Source of the DNA: Rhizoctonia solani
Taxonomy: Eukaryota > Basidiomycota > Agaricomycetes > Cantharellales > Ceratobasidiaceae
DNA: 64,000 nucleotides
Reading direction: 5' to 3'
Assembly (NCBI RefSeq): GCF_016906535.1
Contig: NC_057372.1
Coordinates: forward strand, 2,585,501-2,649,500
The notes under the pieces were generated by a model. That model made no database searches. It saw only the letters and a list, made by a program, of their open reading frames with translations, and was not told the DNA's origin. Below are positions 47,124 through 58,685 of this stretch, one piece after another. Position 1 is the stretch's first letter; every line of letters starts with the position of its first letter. A program made the position numbers and the translations under genes.

Positions 47124-47892
47124 AAGCAATGATATGCAGTGGTGAGCAAGTCTGAGTCCACTTGATCCCTAAGGCTTTAACTGGGCTAAGTACAATCAAA
47201 TAAGGATCTGGCTGTTTCAACTGAAAGAATGGACATATCTTCGTGTATCTCGTGCAATGTGTTTTACTGATTAATGATATCCGGATTTATTGAAGCGAAT
47301 GAGTATAACTGGATAGGAGGTTCATATGGGTTAAAACTAGAGGATGAAATAGTCACATTAAACGATCAACCCTCAGCTTCTGTAGACATAGGTAAATATC
47401 TAAAGGCCTGTCATGCTCTTTAGGTGGGCTGCCAAATCCCTCCCGCTTTATTGGTTCATCACTGGGCCCACCGACAATATGATGAGAGAAATGGCCTTTG
47501 TCAGGATGTTTAACGCTAAACGGGCATTCTTGCCTGGGATGCTTAAAGGCTAATTTACAGCATAGTACATTGGTCCCTCCCTGGTTACCGTCGTCCCGTC
47601 GGAAAACTGACAAACTTAATAGCACGGTAGTACTAAAAGTACTAACATGCGATGGTGAGCAAGTTTGAGGATATCTAGGCCCGGTGCCTCAGCCGACCGG
47701 TCCACATGTCCGAACAACGTTTCAGTTGGTTCAACTAAAACCGCGTAGATGACCTTATGTATCATGCGTCTCACTGATCCATATACAAAATCTAACCTCT
47801 CAAATTGGGTATGGTGTGGTCAAATAGGATCCCAATGGATTAAGACTGAAATCATTACTAAATAGTAAGGTACCAGGCTCCAGTCTGAGATC
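47124..47892. other. Intergenic after the unknown SH3-like gene
   Basis: No gene recognised. A short match (TGGTGAGCAAGTYTGAG) near 47141 and 47654, with loosely similar flanks, hints at an old local duplication too diverged to define. Confidence 0.3.
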
Positions 47893-48069
47893 ATGATCAT
47901 CCAAGCTCCCCCTGATTATTGCGACTTCACCTACGCCCCAGGATACATTGCCAAGGCACTTGTGTTGTATTGCTTTATGACTGGACAGCCCATCGATGAT
48001 ATAATAGGAGAGATGTTTTTGTTGAAAAAATTCGATGCTGGGCCAACCATCCCAGCTTGGGAGGCTTGA
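47893..48069 (+). CDS. Small ORF, 58 codons, unknown
   Basis: ATG 47893 to TGA 48067-48069 encodes a 58-residue peptide starting MIIQAPPDYCDFTYAPGYIA and ending TIPAWEA. Composition is ordinary and not low-complexity. It lies alone in a 1-kb gap and 59 bp from the end of the convergent peroxygenase gene. It could be a short gene, the last exon of something lost, or chance. Confidence 0.25.
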   Translation: MIIQAPPDYCDFTYAPGYIAKALVLYCFMTGQPIDDIIGEMFLLKKFDAGPTIPAWEA

Positions 48070-48127
48070 AGACTGATTGAAAATAAGTGTGTTAGAATTT
48101 CATCGTTGCACTACGCATATACTGGAC

Positions 48128-49771
48128 CTACGCAAAACAGAATAGATTATTGCCCTCTAAGAGGTTCTTGGCATTATAAGCACCACCAGTAAGATCATCC
48201 AAGTTGGCTCCTGCAAAACTATTAGGTTTCCCCGTCTGCTTGATAATCAGATGATAGGAAACATGTCAAGTTTGAACACAACTCACGTTTCCACCAAACG
48301 AAAAGAATTGAGGGTATCCAGCGGCAACCTTGGCCATATCCGGGAATATATGAGTAAAAAGACCATAGTCATCTGGGCGTCGATACCAATTCTCGGGAAT
48401 ACGCTAATGCAATCAGGGACCAATTCAGCATGCTAGGCATTTACAAACTTTACATACGACTAACATACCTCCTGCCCAGGTTGGTACGAAAGGTCATCTC
48501 CATCTCCAGTCACACCATAAAACGTTTTCAGAACACCATGGTCAAGGAAACCATCCGGACGCTCAGCCGAATGATTAGATAACAATGCAGGTGACAAGAA
48601 ATGCGTGAGTGTTGATACAAAAAGACCAGCAAACTATCAGCATGTGTTAGTACTTGGTGACTTTAGGCTAGTCTCTGATAACGCACTGGAGAAGTAAAGT
48701 AACTTAAGGTAACAAAATGTTAAACAACATTCTGAAGGAGTCAAGACACACTTACTGTGGGTTACTGTACAGATGATGTTAGTTTAGCAATGGGCTACTC
48801 ATGCAGAATTGAAGCTGATCGCTCACGTCGAAATAGAATTCTCCCGGGTCCACCCTCGATGCTTTGCCATTACCTCCATATCAAAACTCGCGCCCTTGCC
48901 CTCTGTATGTGTATTTATTTGTTAAGGAAGCGGGCCTAAGACTTTTGATATCTTACCTGGAATTAGATTGTAAAGTTTCTTAAAGTGCATCATGTTGAGG
49001 GTAATGCTGTCGCCACCATTCGTGTATGCGTCCCCGCGTGTGGGAGAGGCATCTCCCTCCATTTGGTTGTGAGTACCGCTCAGACCCGGCGGGGGGTCGG
49101 GACCACCTACGACTAGTTAATCATTCGATCTACCACTATAACCGTACTGCCACATACCAATAGACATAGTTTGGCGTGGGATGTCACCTCCGTGTGCGAC
49201 TATACCTCATTAGTACCATGTCAGGTGCTATATCGCAGGATTACCTACTTCCTTGCACTGTAAAAATCGTAGCTGCATCTGTTCCCATTCCAAATACGTC
49301 GTTACTAGCGTAAACAATTTGTTCGAGTGTCGCCTAGAGATAGGGATGCTGTTTAAAGCACGGCAACACAGCATGTAAATTTTACTCACCACACCACTAC
49401 GAGGGATGAAACCATGGTTCGCCAAAGCCTTTTTTAATTGAATTAATACTACATAGAACCGCCCAATGTGTGCATACATACATTTAATCCTGCGCATGGG
49501 CCCTGCAAAGTGTGAAAATAAATGATAACCCTCGTAGTTGAATCCAAGAGCTACTTACTCGTCGATCGTTAGGGCCGGGTGGTCGAAACTCATGCTCTCC
49601 AGATACATCGATCTTTTGCTTCACTGGGTCAAAGCCAGTAACGCCTTGGCGCTTGGTATGTGAGCCTGAGCTCGCAAAAGGACATCCGCTGCCGCCGGAC
49701 CCACTACTAGTAGGGAAAGCGGCGGAGGTGGCGACAAGGGCAAGGGAGAGCGTGAAAAACGTAGTCCGCAT
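48128..49771 (-). CDS. Unspecific peroxygenase / heme-thiolate peroxidase
   Basis: Secreted heme-thiolate peroxygenase of the chloroperoxidase/UPO family, which uses H2O2 to oxidise C-H bonds and aromatics. ATG 49771 begins a signal peptide (MRTTFFTLSLALVATSAAF). FDPVKQKIDVSGEHEFRPPG leads to the heme-ligand loop, read across two introns as GPCAGLN-ALANHGFIPRSGV. The axial Cys is present but the usual PCP is PCA. Next come ATLEQIVYASNDVFGMGTDA, GGDIPRQTMSIG, GPDPPPGLSGTHNQMEGDAS, TRGDAY, SITLNMMHFKKLYNLIPG, HRGWTRENSI and RIPENWYRRPDDYGLF, ending NLDDLTGGAYNAKNLLEGNN then LFCFA. The EGD...R pattern matches the acid-base Glu and Arg of the long UPO group. About ten short introns. An upstream in-frame ATG at 49882 would bury the signal peptide. 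Confidence 0.85.
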
Positions 49772-50576
49772 GAGTACCAAAAGCAAACGGAGAGAGGGGG
49801 GACGACGAAATAGGCAACACTCATACTGGCAGATTTTATAACAGGCATGAATACAAGCTATGCTGGATTGGGATTTTACCACGTGTTAGTATAACCGACT
49901 AGACGTCAGTTCAAAATGAAATTAGACCCGACGGATTCAGTGGCCTGTTGGTTGACCCGAATTACGAACATCTGAGAAGACAAGTAGGTTTGACAGCTGC
50001 TCGATGCAGTTTCAAACGAAGGGCTTAAAAATTCATGAGAAGTGTTGGGAATCAAGCTGCACCGCACGCATACATAGACTTGCAACCGTAGATATGTTGC
50101 GCTTTATTCCTACAATGTATAAATACCGCTTTAATCTATCAAACTAGGGTAGACTTATCGTTAGGTACCTAATGAATTATCGACCAATTATCCCAAGGAT
50201 TGCTAGAGGTCGCTATACGTACTATTGGCAGTGTGTCACAAACACGAGGTCCGAATACGTTATGCGCTATCTACCAAAGGGTTGAGCTGACGCCTAGCTG
50301 TCAACTAGTCTGAGCTTCAGGTAGGTTCTGAATGGGAGTTTTCAGTGTCGGCGTTCTGAGACTGAGTAGGAACAAACTATTCTATTTGAATAAAAAGAGT
50401 CCCGACGTTCTTGAGAACCAGAAGACCACTATATTGATAATAGGCCCGGGGGGGGGTCTAGGTGCCGTACATTTACATACACACCGGTCGCAAGCAGATT
50501 CACTTGAGATTGGGTACAGTATCACGACCCCATGATATTCCGAGTCCTTATGCAAACAACAGTGGAGTAAAATAAA
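49772..50576. other. Intergenic, peroxygenase promoter side
   Basis: About 800 bp with no recognised gene. Contains a G-run near 50447-50456; otherwise AT-rich. Confidence 0.4.
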
Positions 50577-50687
50577 TGCTCCCTGTCAGGCTCGAACTGA
50601 CGGCCTTTGGATTTGGGTAACTCATACCAAGAAAGTTACTCATACGCAAATATGAGACCAACGCTCTACCAACTGAGCCAAGGAAGC
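50577..50687 (-). tRNA. tRNA-Met (CAU, elongator) with 38-nt intron
   Basis: Cloverleaf read on the minus strand: acceptor GCTTCCT pairs with AGGGAGC, D-stem GCTC/GAGC, anticodon loop CTCATAA, variable loop AGGCC and T-arm GTCAG-TTCGAGC-CTGAC. The anticodon CAT gives Met. The first base pair and T31/T39 mismatch match eukaryotic elongator rather than initiator Met-tRNA. An intron at 50613-50650 sits one base 3' of the anticodon, the canonical place. It is long for a tRNA intron and holds two copies of TATGAG, each complementary to the anticodon loop. Confidence 0.93.
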
Positions 50688-51021
50688 GTTCACGTGACAC
50701 CACTGGGGTGGCGCTTGAATTTGTTCAATCTGCTCCACTGCTGATCCACTCGATACATGATACAAGTAGTAAAAAGGCTGGCAAAAGCTTTCGGTTTCAA
50801 ACCAAGTCATTCAACACAACACGGGATACGGTAAATTGGGAGAGACCAGAGAACAAAGCAAACGGAGAAACAAGTCGGAAGATGAGTTTAGAGATGGATA
50901 AAAGGGATACAGTATCGAGTGCAGGATAGGGATCTAATGCAGCGCGAGTAAGGACAGAGACGATTAGGGGGTATCTAGAGGTGATTCTATGCGAGCGAGC
51001 CAAATCGGGCAGTGCGTGAGG
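50688..51021. other. Intergenic between tRNA-Met and PNS1
   Basis: 3' region of the minus-strand PNS1 gene and upstream side of the tRNA. Nothing else recognised. Confidence 0.4.
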
Positions 51022-53618
51022 TTATACAGTGGCCCTGCGCGCTACTCCTTCGAACTAAAACACACACGAATGATTAATGTGTATTTTACATTTAGATACA
51101 AGCTTAGGAAACTCACCACTTCCTTGACGTCCTTTCTTGGAGTCGCGCCAGCTTCGTAATCCAAGCAGTAGCATAGGAACAATGCATCAGTCCTAATTCG
51201 CAAACGTCAATCATCTCACTCAATACCCAGCAAGTTATCAAGACTTACGCGTCGTCCACGATCCCGACGCAAAACCTAACACTGACAGTTGTTCCAGCTC
51301 CAAAAAGGGCCGCAGCAAGCGGGGCATAGGTAGGATCTCCCAAAGCGTGTGCCGCAAAAATATACCCTCCGATAGAGGCAAAAACACCGAGCGCGATCGC
51401 AGTAGCGAGTTGCACGTTTGCCAGCAGTCGATCTGCAAACCAGGTCAGCCCATTGATCAACCAATCACAGAGAATCGACTTGGAGTAGTCTACGCACATT
51501 CACGTCCCAATCGTTTAGTACTTCCCAATGCTCTAGCGCCAACAAGCCTAGGAACGCGTCTTGCACATCCCCAAACACTGTCCCCACTTACGCCGACCAA
51601 GATTTGAACATCTTCTCCGTCACCGAACCTCGACAGCCAGCCCAGTATCGCACCGATTACCTCGGCTTGGCCAAAGCTCACTATCATGTTGATTAAGATC
51701 GCTTTGGCTTCTGGTGGGAGTGGAATAGGAGCGCGAGCGAGCATAGCAGGGGTAGTAATTCGGCGAACTGTCCTAAGGAAAACCGAGCTTGCTCGCGAGA
51801 GTGTGAGAACGAGGGCCGAAGCGCAGACCGATCCTAGTGCGGGACCGGAAGCGCGGAGCAAGGCCAGGCGAGTGGTGTCGGTTGCCTCTTGGAGGAGTGG
51901 GGGTGCCGCAACTGGAGGTCTAAAGTAGTCAAGTCAATAGGTGTGAATCGGTCGACATGCACATGGTAACTTACGCATAGTACCAACTAGCTACTACGGC
52001 CGCAACGCTTGCCCTCAATATACCCCTAACGACTGCCCAACTCCACATCCACACAGCACAAACGAGCACTGCCATCCACCATGCCCACCCCTTGACCTTC
52101 CATGTAAAGTCCAATCCTTTTCTTTCGAATGCACCAACCAGGAGGAGCCTGAATATTAGAGCTAGGAAGGGAATCGATAAGACGAGAGCTGCCACCAGAA
52201 GCGCAACAGAAAGGCCAAGAAGAGGCGGATAGCTGAGGATAAGTGAACTGGACAACGAAACGGCCGAGACTCCTCGAAGTAGTTTCTTGTAGCGCTTGTA
52301 GAGTGCTCCGGCGAGTAACACCGAGACGACGAGGGGTAAGAAAGAAAACAAGCGAAGACTGTGTCGATCAGCATTGGAACCCATAGTCAAGGCTCCAATA
52401 ACTTACCCAACAGTCTCTCCCCACGTTTCACCAACGCCATCTCCGTCCCACATGAAGCTTCCTCCGAATGCCCATACTGCAGCGAAAAGCAAGGCCAAAG
52501 GGGCAGCAAGAGCCGTGGCTGTCAACACAGGCTTGACAAAGTACCTAAGGAGGATGAGGTACAAATAACCGAATATCGAGGAAAGAACGACCACGAGCGT
52601 AAGGAGTGGGATGGTGTGTGTCAAGGTGGAGAAAGGAGTGGTAGGCTTGTGGCCGGAAGCTGGTAGCTTATCGGGTTTGGGGTGGGACTGGGGTAAGAGG
52701 TGAGTCAGCGCCCAAGATGGAAATTGGAGGTGAGGCGGTAAAGATACGTACGTTTGTAAAGAAGATGATCACGATTGAGCCGATGAGTGAAAAGTATGCT
52801 TGTACACCATGCTGCAGTCCACACGGGGTCATTGTACTTTCGATAAGGGGTCCGAGCAGGGTCAGGCAAGGTAAACACTGAGCGCTCGACGCCATCGCGA
52901 GGCAATAATGACTCGTGCAAGTCGATATGAGTGACAGATGGTCCTAAATCAATTTGATCTCGACGAGTAGGAGGGGGAGGGGGCGTTGGGTGTGGATACG
53001 ACTGTGAGAGCGCAGGGCTCTGAGGGAAAAGCGGCAAGTCTTCCGACGAATCGGATGCTTGAGAGCCTTCGTCGGAGCTCGAGTCGAAATGAGGGTCCGG
53101 GGGCGACATGGCAGCTCGCGGTGTCGGGAAGAGCCCGGATGTGCCGAGTGAGAGAGATGAGCTAACCAGCCCGCTGCAGCAGGCCTTTGCCTTCGGGGTG
53201 AAGGGGACCGAGGGGGTGATTGGATAAGCGGTATCGAGTCTGGAGGCATCAAATCGTCAATCGTCTCCAGTTCGTCCTCGTCCAAATAAGGATTTTCCAC
53301 CTCGAGCTGTGGTGCCCGAGCTCGTCCATGTGGCAACTGGGGCGTTGACGCTCTGGAATCCACTTCAGAGTCGCCGGTTCGACTCTCTCTTTCGTCATCG
53401 TTTTCCCCGTTGTCGAAGATAGTTGTCGCCCCAGCCAGCATAGGTAAGCCATCGTCATCTAGTTCGGCAGCTGAACGGCGGGAATGCGTCGAGTCTTGGA
53501 GCCCAAATTGAGATTCATTTCCCTCGGCCATAGAGTAAAACATAGGCTGGGATTCATTGTTCGTCACCGCAGAGCGACTGAGGAACTGTGATGCATAGGT
53601 CGAAAACGACGCAGGCAT
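51022..53618 (-). CDS. PNS1: Pns1/CTL choline-transporter-like membrane protein
   Basis: Multi-pass membrane protein of the choline transporter-like (SLC44/Pns1) family, of uncertain substrate in fungi. The long hydrophilic N-terminus (MPASFSTYASQFLSRSA; acidic, Ser/Pro-rich; DPHFDSSSDEGSQASDSSED) precedes many hydrophobic segments: IPLLTLVVVLSSIFGYLYLI, LALLFAAVWAFGGSFMW, LLVAALVLSIPFLALIFRLL and WWMAVLVCAVWMWSWAVVRG. The conserved C-terminal block has GLTWFADRLLANVQLATAIA, YIFAAHALGDP, FCVGIVDDATDALFLCYCLD-type residues and ends VFEGVARRATV. The N-terminal frame shifts at about 53128-53141 (one base missing between AHPG and LFPTPRAAMSPPDP). An ATG at 53109 could also serve as start of an uninterrupted shorter protein. 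Exons are separated by short introns. Confidence 0.82.
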
Positions 53619-54194
53619 AATTAGGTGCTGTCGTCGCGTGCGAGTAAAGAGGTGGCGAAGGGACCACTTTGTTACACAAAGTCACATGACATCACAGCGC
53701 TTACCGAGTCACCACTTTCCTATCCAACCCAGGAATGACTCCAATTTCTGCGAATTCCCAGCCTGGTTTCGGGTAGATGAATTGCAGGGATAGGTTGTGT
53801 ACGCCAGTCGGGTACTGCAAGATAAAGGCATTTAGGACCGGTTATCACCGAAACGCAAGGATTGATTAGGGTGAGCAACCGAATACATGTCACCCCTATA
53901 AAAATGGGTAATGCCCCTAAAGTTTGAGAAGCCCTACGCAGTATATGGGAGTACCACTTGCGTACCAAGCCAATGAGTAAACACCAACAGAGTCACCCCC
54001 CCTCTCATCGCGCTGTTGAGTACAAGGCGATGTTATCTCCCAGGTCCGTTGTGTAAGCGCTAGGAGGACGAACAGTAATAAGATCGGGATTTCGCTAGTT
54101 TATTTCACGAGATCGTCTACAACCAGCTTCTGAGCACAGCCACATCGAGTGTGCCAAATTGGTAATATCATTATTGATTCCAGATCAAGCCACC
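53619..54194. other. Intergenic, divergent PNS1 and unknown-gene upstream regions
   Basis: About 575 bp between divergent genes. No coding motif or repeat recognised. Confidence 0.4.
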
Positions 54195-55292
54195 ATGAGC
54201 AAACGTTTTGCATCCTTTGGTGGTCCCTCGGTGCCCACTTCTTCTCCTGTCGCAGGCCAATCGACGAACTCGAATCCGACCAAGTCCGGAGGAAAGAAGA
54301 AGTCCAATCCTACTAGTCCCAATCCTCGTTCTCCTCGACCCAAATTCGATACATCGGGATCTGGCACTTCTGCGCATGCTCCACGAAGGTCAAAGGCCCA
54401 AGAAGAAACTGAGATTCAAGCTCTGGTTCGGTTGACACTCAAGCGCGCTTCTCTGGAATTAAAAGGATGGGGAAAGACGGGTGGGAAGTTTGGATTGCAA
54501 GATGCTAAACTAATGGTCGATCAAGTCACGGAACTCGAGTAAGTCTCGTAAATAATTCTTTCTAAATATCACTATAGTAGTCCATTCAATAGTAACTCGA
54601 TTGGATCGCTCTCTCCAAAAGTACAACCGACGTTTAGAGTGGTCTCGCAGAAATTAGATTACATAAGACTCCATCGAGACAATATACGAAATGCGTCTCG
54701 CGAAATAGTACGTCCTGCAATCGTTCAAGCCAGTGGAGCCACTAAGTTGGTAGCTAGGACCGTAGCTTCTCCACCCTTGTCAAACGAGCCAATGCACTTG
54801 AGCAAGCGCTCATGGAATATGCGCAAACGAATGGTATTGAAGCTGCTGAAGATAACCCTTTATGGGCGGATAGAACCTGGTCCCTTGGGCAGTTTGGTTA
54901 GTTCTTTAGCTCAAGGACACAATAATGGGAGTCTTAAGAGAGTGACAGTGCTTCACATGCACCAAATTCTCCGACCCTTGAGTAGGTATCGACATACATT
55001 CCAGCTGCTTTCCGAAAAGATCATTGCGTATAGCTTGTCCGGTGGATTAAACAGCGACGGTGTTGATATTCCGGAAAGCGAACGCCCTAAGCCATCTAGA
55101 GGAGCGGTGGCTCCGACGTTTGAAGAGACCCGGAACGCGATGGTTCTTTGGGCGACAGAGGCTGCGTCCATCGAAGAGTTGGCCAAGAGTGGAGCGAGAT
55201 GTGCGCTTTGGAGGTTGTGGGATGGGATAAAAAGTTCGAGTTGGATGCATATTCGAGTGACGAAGATGAAGATGAAGATGAGTTGGGTTGAT
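54195..55292 (+). CDS. Unknown protein with acidic C-terminal tail
   Basis: Not recognised. Exon 1 (54195-54540) encodes MSKRFASFGGPSVPTSSP, a Ser/Pro/Lys-rich region and a helical part (TEIQALVRLTLKRASLELKG, LQDAKLMVDQVTELE). The middle is unclear because several frames are open between 54594 and 54960, including EQALMEYAQTNGIEAAEDNP in one frame. The last part is convincing: RYRHTFQLLSEKIIAYSLSG, DGVDIPESERPKPSRG, TFEETRNAMVLWATEAASIE and LAKSGARCALWRLWDGI. One missing A in the run at 55229-55233 would join it to KFELDAYSSDEDEDEDELG and a stop near 55290; as written the frame runs on to 55304. The acidic tail makes the corrected reading more natural. Exon structure is uncertain. Confidence 0.55.
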
Positions 55293-56148
55293 GGTGCTAG
55301 GTAGTAGTGATGAACCTGGGGCAGGTTTGTGATAACGAGCTCCTCTATAACATGTCGTTCGCGATGGTCTCTCACACAAGTTGATATTGATGGTGCGGGT
55401 TGTGTCGTACTGTTACAGTTATGAGCTTGTTCAACATGTATACAGTAAGTAGAGCCAGTTGAGGGAAGAGTAGCTGGTGGGGGTGCATTGCTGGAAAAGT
55501 AGAACACCCGGGTCTATATCGTTCAGACTGGAGGAGCATCATATGAAGGTAAAGCAAATAAGCCCAGAGAAGCCCGGTCACATTTATTTGTCTGACTTGT
55601 GGTCCCATACGTTCCGAGGGAAACAAATCCATTGCGTTTAGCGATCACATAGCAACCTCAGCGCAGATGCCGCTACATTTTGCTATAACTTTCCTCGATG
55701 ACTGGCCCCAAGTATCAACCACATCAGTCGGGCTCGAAATCCTGACTTCGATTTTTGATCGAAGGTGTTCTGATTGGGAATTGGGTCACCTGGATCATGT
55801 TGTCACGTCATCCCACTTACCATCTTGTCATCCTCCTAACGTGTCAGATTTCAATCGATAGGTTCGACTTGGAGAGTCGTCCTCCAATTTCTGAGTTTTA
55901 TATGCTCTACACAACTCGTGCCCCACACTATGTTCCAATTTCTCCACCGGCGATCCCGTTTCCTATCACTCGTGTCTAATCACGTTTACGGCTATCAGGA
56001 TCCACAAAGCATACGTTGCTCTACTTCCTTTACCAAAGGTACCGTTGAAACACCGGGTACCATCTACAAGCACGCCGGGGGCAACTGGGTATATATAGAG
56101 ACCATGCGCTAAACGGGACACCCATCTTCAACAACACTTCGAGCAACC
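55293..56148. other. Intergenic before the P450 gene
   Basis: About 850 bp without recognised coding potential. Its right end holds the P450 TATA box. Confidence 0.4.
56090..56097 (+). promoter_or_regulatory. TATA box of the P450 gene
   Basis: TATATATA lies about 55 bp upstream of ATG 56149, a plausible core promoter. Confidence 0.5.
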
Positions 56149-58315
56149 ATGTTTACTGAACAGACTCACCTCACAACCACCCAATACGGCCTTACTGCGG
56201 GGGCGCTCCTGGTGAGTGCTTTAGACCCGCTATATGCGACCATCGGGCCCTTTCTGACGCAACCACAGCTCGCATACTACCTTGTTCCTTACTTGCTCGA
56301 CCCGCACGACTATCGTCGTAGGTTTTCTGGGCCCCTCGCTGCATCCCTCAGCAACTGGTGGCTCTCGAATAGTACGCAGTCTGGACGTCACTCTGAGATT
56401 ATCCATGAGCTTCATGAGAAATACGGTAAGCTTGTTAAGCTTGGTGGTGGCAGCTTCGTAACAACACTTCTCCGACTCTAGGAAAGTTTGTCAGGATTGG
56501 TCCTAACCACATCAGTATCGCCGATCCAAATGCTCTAGATGCAAGTATCAGTAAATTATTCTATGGTATACGTCACGATGCTAACAAAGAACCAACTTCG
56601 CAGGCTGTATACGGACACTCGAATGGGCTACTAAAATCCGAGTTTTATGAAGCCTTCAAAGCCGATCCGAACGGCAACGTGTTTAACATTCGAGACAAGG
56701 CCGTTCACACAAGTATGCACTATTTTTTTTCATGAATCGAGCAGTGACTGACACGCCTCCAGTGAAGCGCAAACGCATCGCTAATATCTTCAGTGCACAA
56801 AACGTCCAGGCCTTTGAGCCACGCGTCCGGAGCCACGTTGAAAAGTTCTGTTCCCAGTTAGACATCAGGTGTGAGGAGGCTCTGAAAGGTGTCTCCGGCT
56901 TCAACTGGGATGCCAAGGATGGCAGAGTTGTTCTCAACATGTGTCCTCGTATGTATTTCCCTATCTCAGTCATATGTTCTAACTTATGTATGCGTCCATT
57001 TTTGTAGAGTTCTCTTACATTGCATTCGACATCATCAGTGACCTATCCTGGGAATCCCATTCGGACTGATTGAAGCGCAAAAGGACTCGATCCCTGCCGC
57101 TTTGTCTCTCATCTCCAATAAGAAAGTTGCAGACTTGCCAGTTATTCACATGATAGCCCAGGGAACAATTGGTGCCGTGGCTCTCGCTCCTCATCCTCCA
57201 CTGCTCCAGAAGATACTCCTTTTCGGTGCACCCTGGCATATCCCAGATCTAATTGCTCGCCGCGACTTTGTGGAAGTCACCAAGGCGGCTGTCAACACAC
57301 GGATCAGCAAAGTGGAGAACGGAACGATCGATAACGAGAATAGGTGTCGACCTGTTGGACAAGCTCTTCGAGGTCACAAATACCGACGGATCACCGTTAT
57401 CCAGAGAAGAGATCGATGCTGAGGCTTTGGTGACCATCGGAGCCGGCAGCGACACCACAAGCAAGTAAGTATATGCACATATGGCCTATAATTCTTTGAG
57501 CTCTGCTGACCCGGTCCCTGTATAGCTCACTCGGTGCTCTCTGTTACTACATTGCTTCGCACCCCCAGGTCAAGAAGACACTCCAGGAGGAACCTCTGCT
57601 GACCCGGTCCCTGTATAGCTCACTCGGTGCTCTCTGTTACTACATTGCTTCGCACCCCCAGGTCAAGAAGACACTCCAGGAGGAACTCGATTCAGTCCAT
57701 GCTTCTGCTGACCAAGGTGAACCTGAACTCGCATATGGCCTTGCCAGCTTTGAACAGGTCAAGAACCTTCCCTACCTCAACGCTTGCATAAAAGAAGCTC
57801 TACGTTTGCACTCCACGGTCGGAGGTGGCCTCCCGAGTCGTGCCTCCCGGAAAGACGATGACAGTGGCGGGTGAGACGTTCAACGAGGGGAGCATCATCA
57901 GCGTCCCCTCGTACTCTACCAACCGGTCAAATGTGTGGGGTACGGATCCCGAAGTGTATCGTCCAGAGCGCTGGCTGGATGGTGGATCGGAGGCACTGAA
58001 CAAGTATTACGTCCCTTTTTCAACTGGCCCACGGTAGGTTTTCTATCGAGTATATGTATAACAATGCTTAAATTGAGGATTACGCAGTGCTTGCGTTGGT
58101 CGCAATCTTGCCAACATGAACATGATATTGATCTCCGCTACATTCTTCCACCGATATGATGTTGAGTTGGCTACTCCTACCACTCAGGTACTTGTTTTAC
58201 TTTTTCTCACTAAGCCAGAGTTTAATGCTAATGTAATCCTACGCAGTTTGAGGTCAAGGAGGGATTTGTTCGAGAAGCAGTTAAATGCAATGTGGCGATC
58301 AAACGTCGTGTTTAA
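56149..58315 (+). CDS. Cytochrome P450 monooxygenase, frames disturbed and exon partly duplicated
   Basis: Fungal microsomal P450. An N-terminal hydrophobic region precedes IHELHEKYG-KFVRIGPNHIS. The I-helix reads EALVTIGAGSDTTSN, followed by SLGALCYYIASHPQVKKTLQ. The ExxR motif is in CIKEALRLHSTVGGG, then PPGKTMTVAGETF and VYRPERWLDG. The heme loop FSTGPR-ACVGRNLA carries the Cys ligand across an intron, and the end is KCNVAIKRRV. Resemblance is to benzoate- or pisatin-demethylase-type families, without a firm assignment. The frame is disturbed at about 57048 (one base missing), 57345 (one extra base or two missing) and 57833 (likely two missing C in a C-run). A 93-bp direct duplication (57501-57593, 57594-57686) covers an intron end and exon start. 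Either a decaying gene or assembly error. Confidence 0.82.
57501..57686 (+). repeat. 93-bp exact tandem duplication inside the P450 gene
   Basis: 57501-57593 and 57594-57686 are identical as read. The unit contains the 3' part of an intron, its acceptor (CTGTATAG) and the first 68 nt of the next exon. Because 93 is a multiple of three, splicing to the first acceptor keeps the frame and adds 31 residues; splicing to the second gives the normal protein. Confidence 0.9.
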
Positions 58316-58685
58316 AGCACGCCAGAGGCTATAGTACATCATATATGTGTATTAATATTCCTATTACTAAAATGTATTTATCTATTATTTGACGGGGTAT
58401 AGGAGGCATATCATGGTATTTATAATGGAGGAAAAGCACAAGCCAATCACGTCGGTCACCAGTACAGCCCGCAATGTATAAACGCCTGTAGTTTGTCCCC
58501 ATGCCCCTAGCATAGAGGCCGAATAGGCATACGTGTCGGTCATATAAGCTAGATCTTTCGATGGTAATAGGAATACTCAAAATTCGTGTGTATCAATTAT
58601 TAATAAACACCTCCAGATTATCAAGGCGAGCAACTCGACAGACTTGTAAATTATACTGGTAACATAACCTTATAGATTAGTTGAT
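58316..58685. other. Intergenic between convergent P450 and F-box genes
   Basis: 370 bp of AT-rich 3' sequence of both convergent genes. Nothing else recognised. Confidence 0.45.

Noticed and set aside
47124..47900. Possible tandem duplication around the shared TGGTGAGCAAGTYTGAG
   Set aside because: Only about 17 bp match well; the flanks are too diverged to separate from chance by eye.
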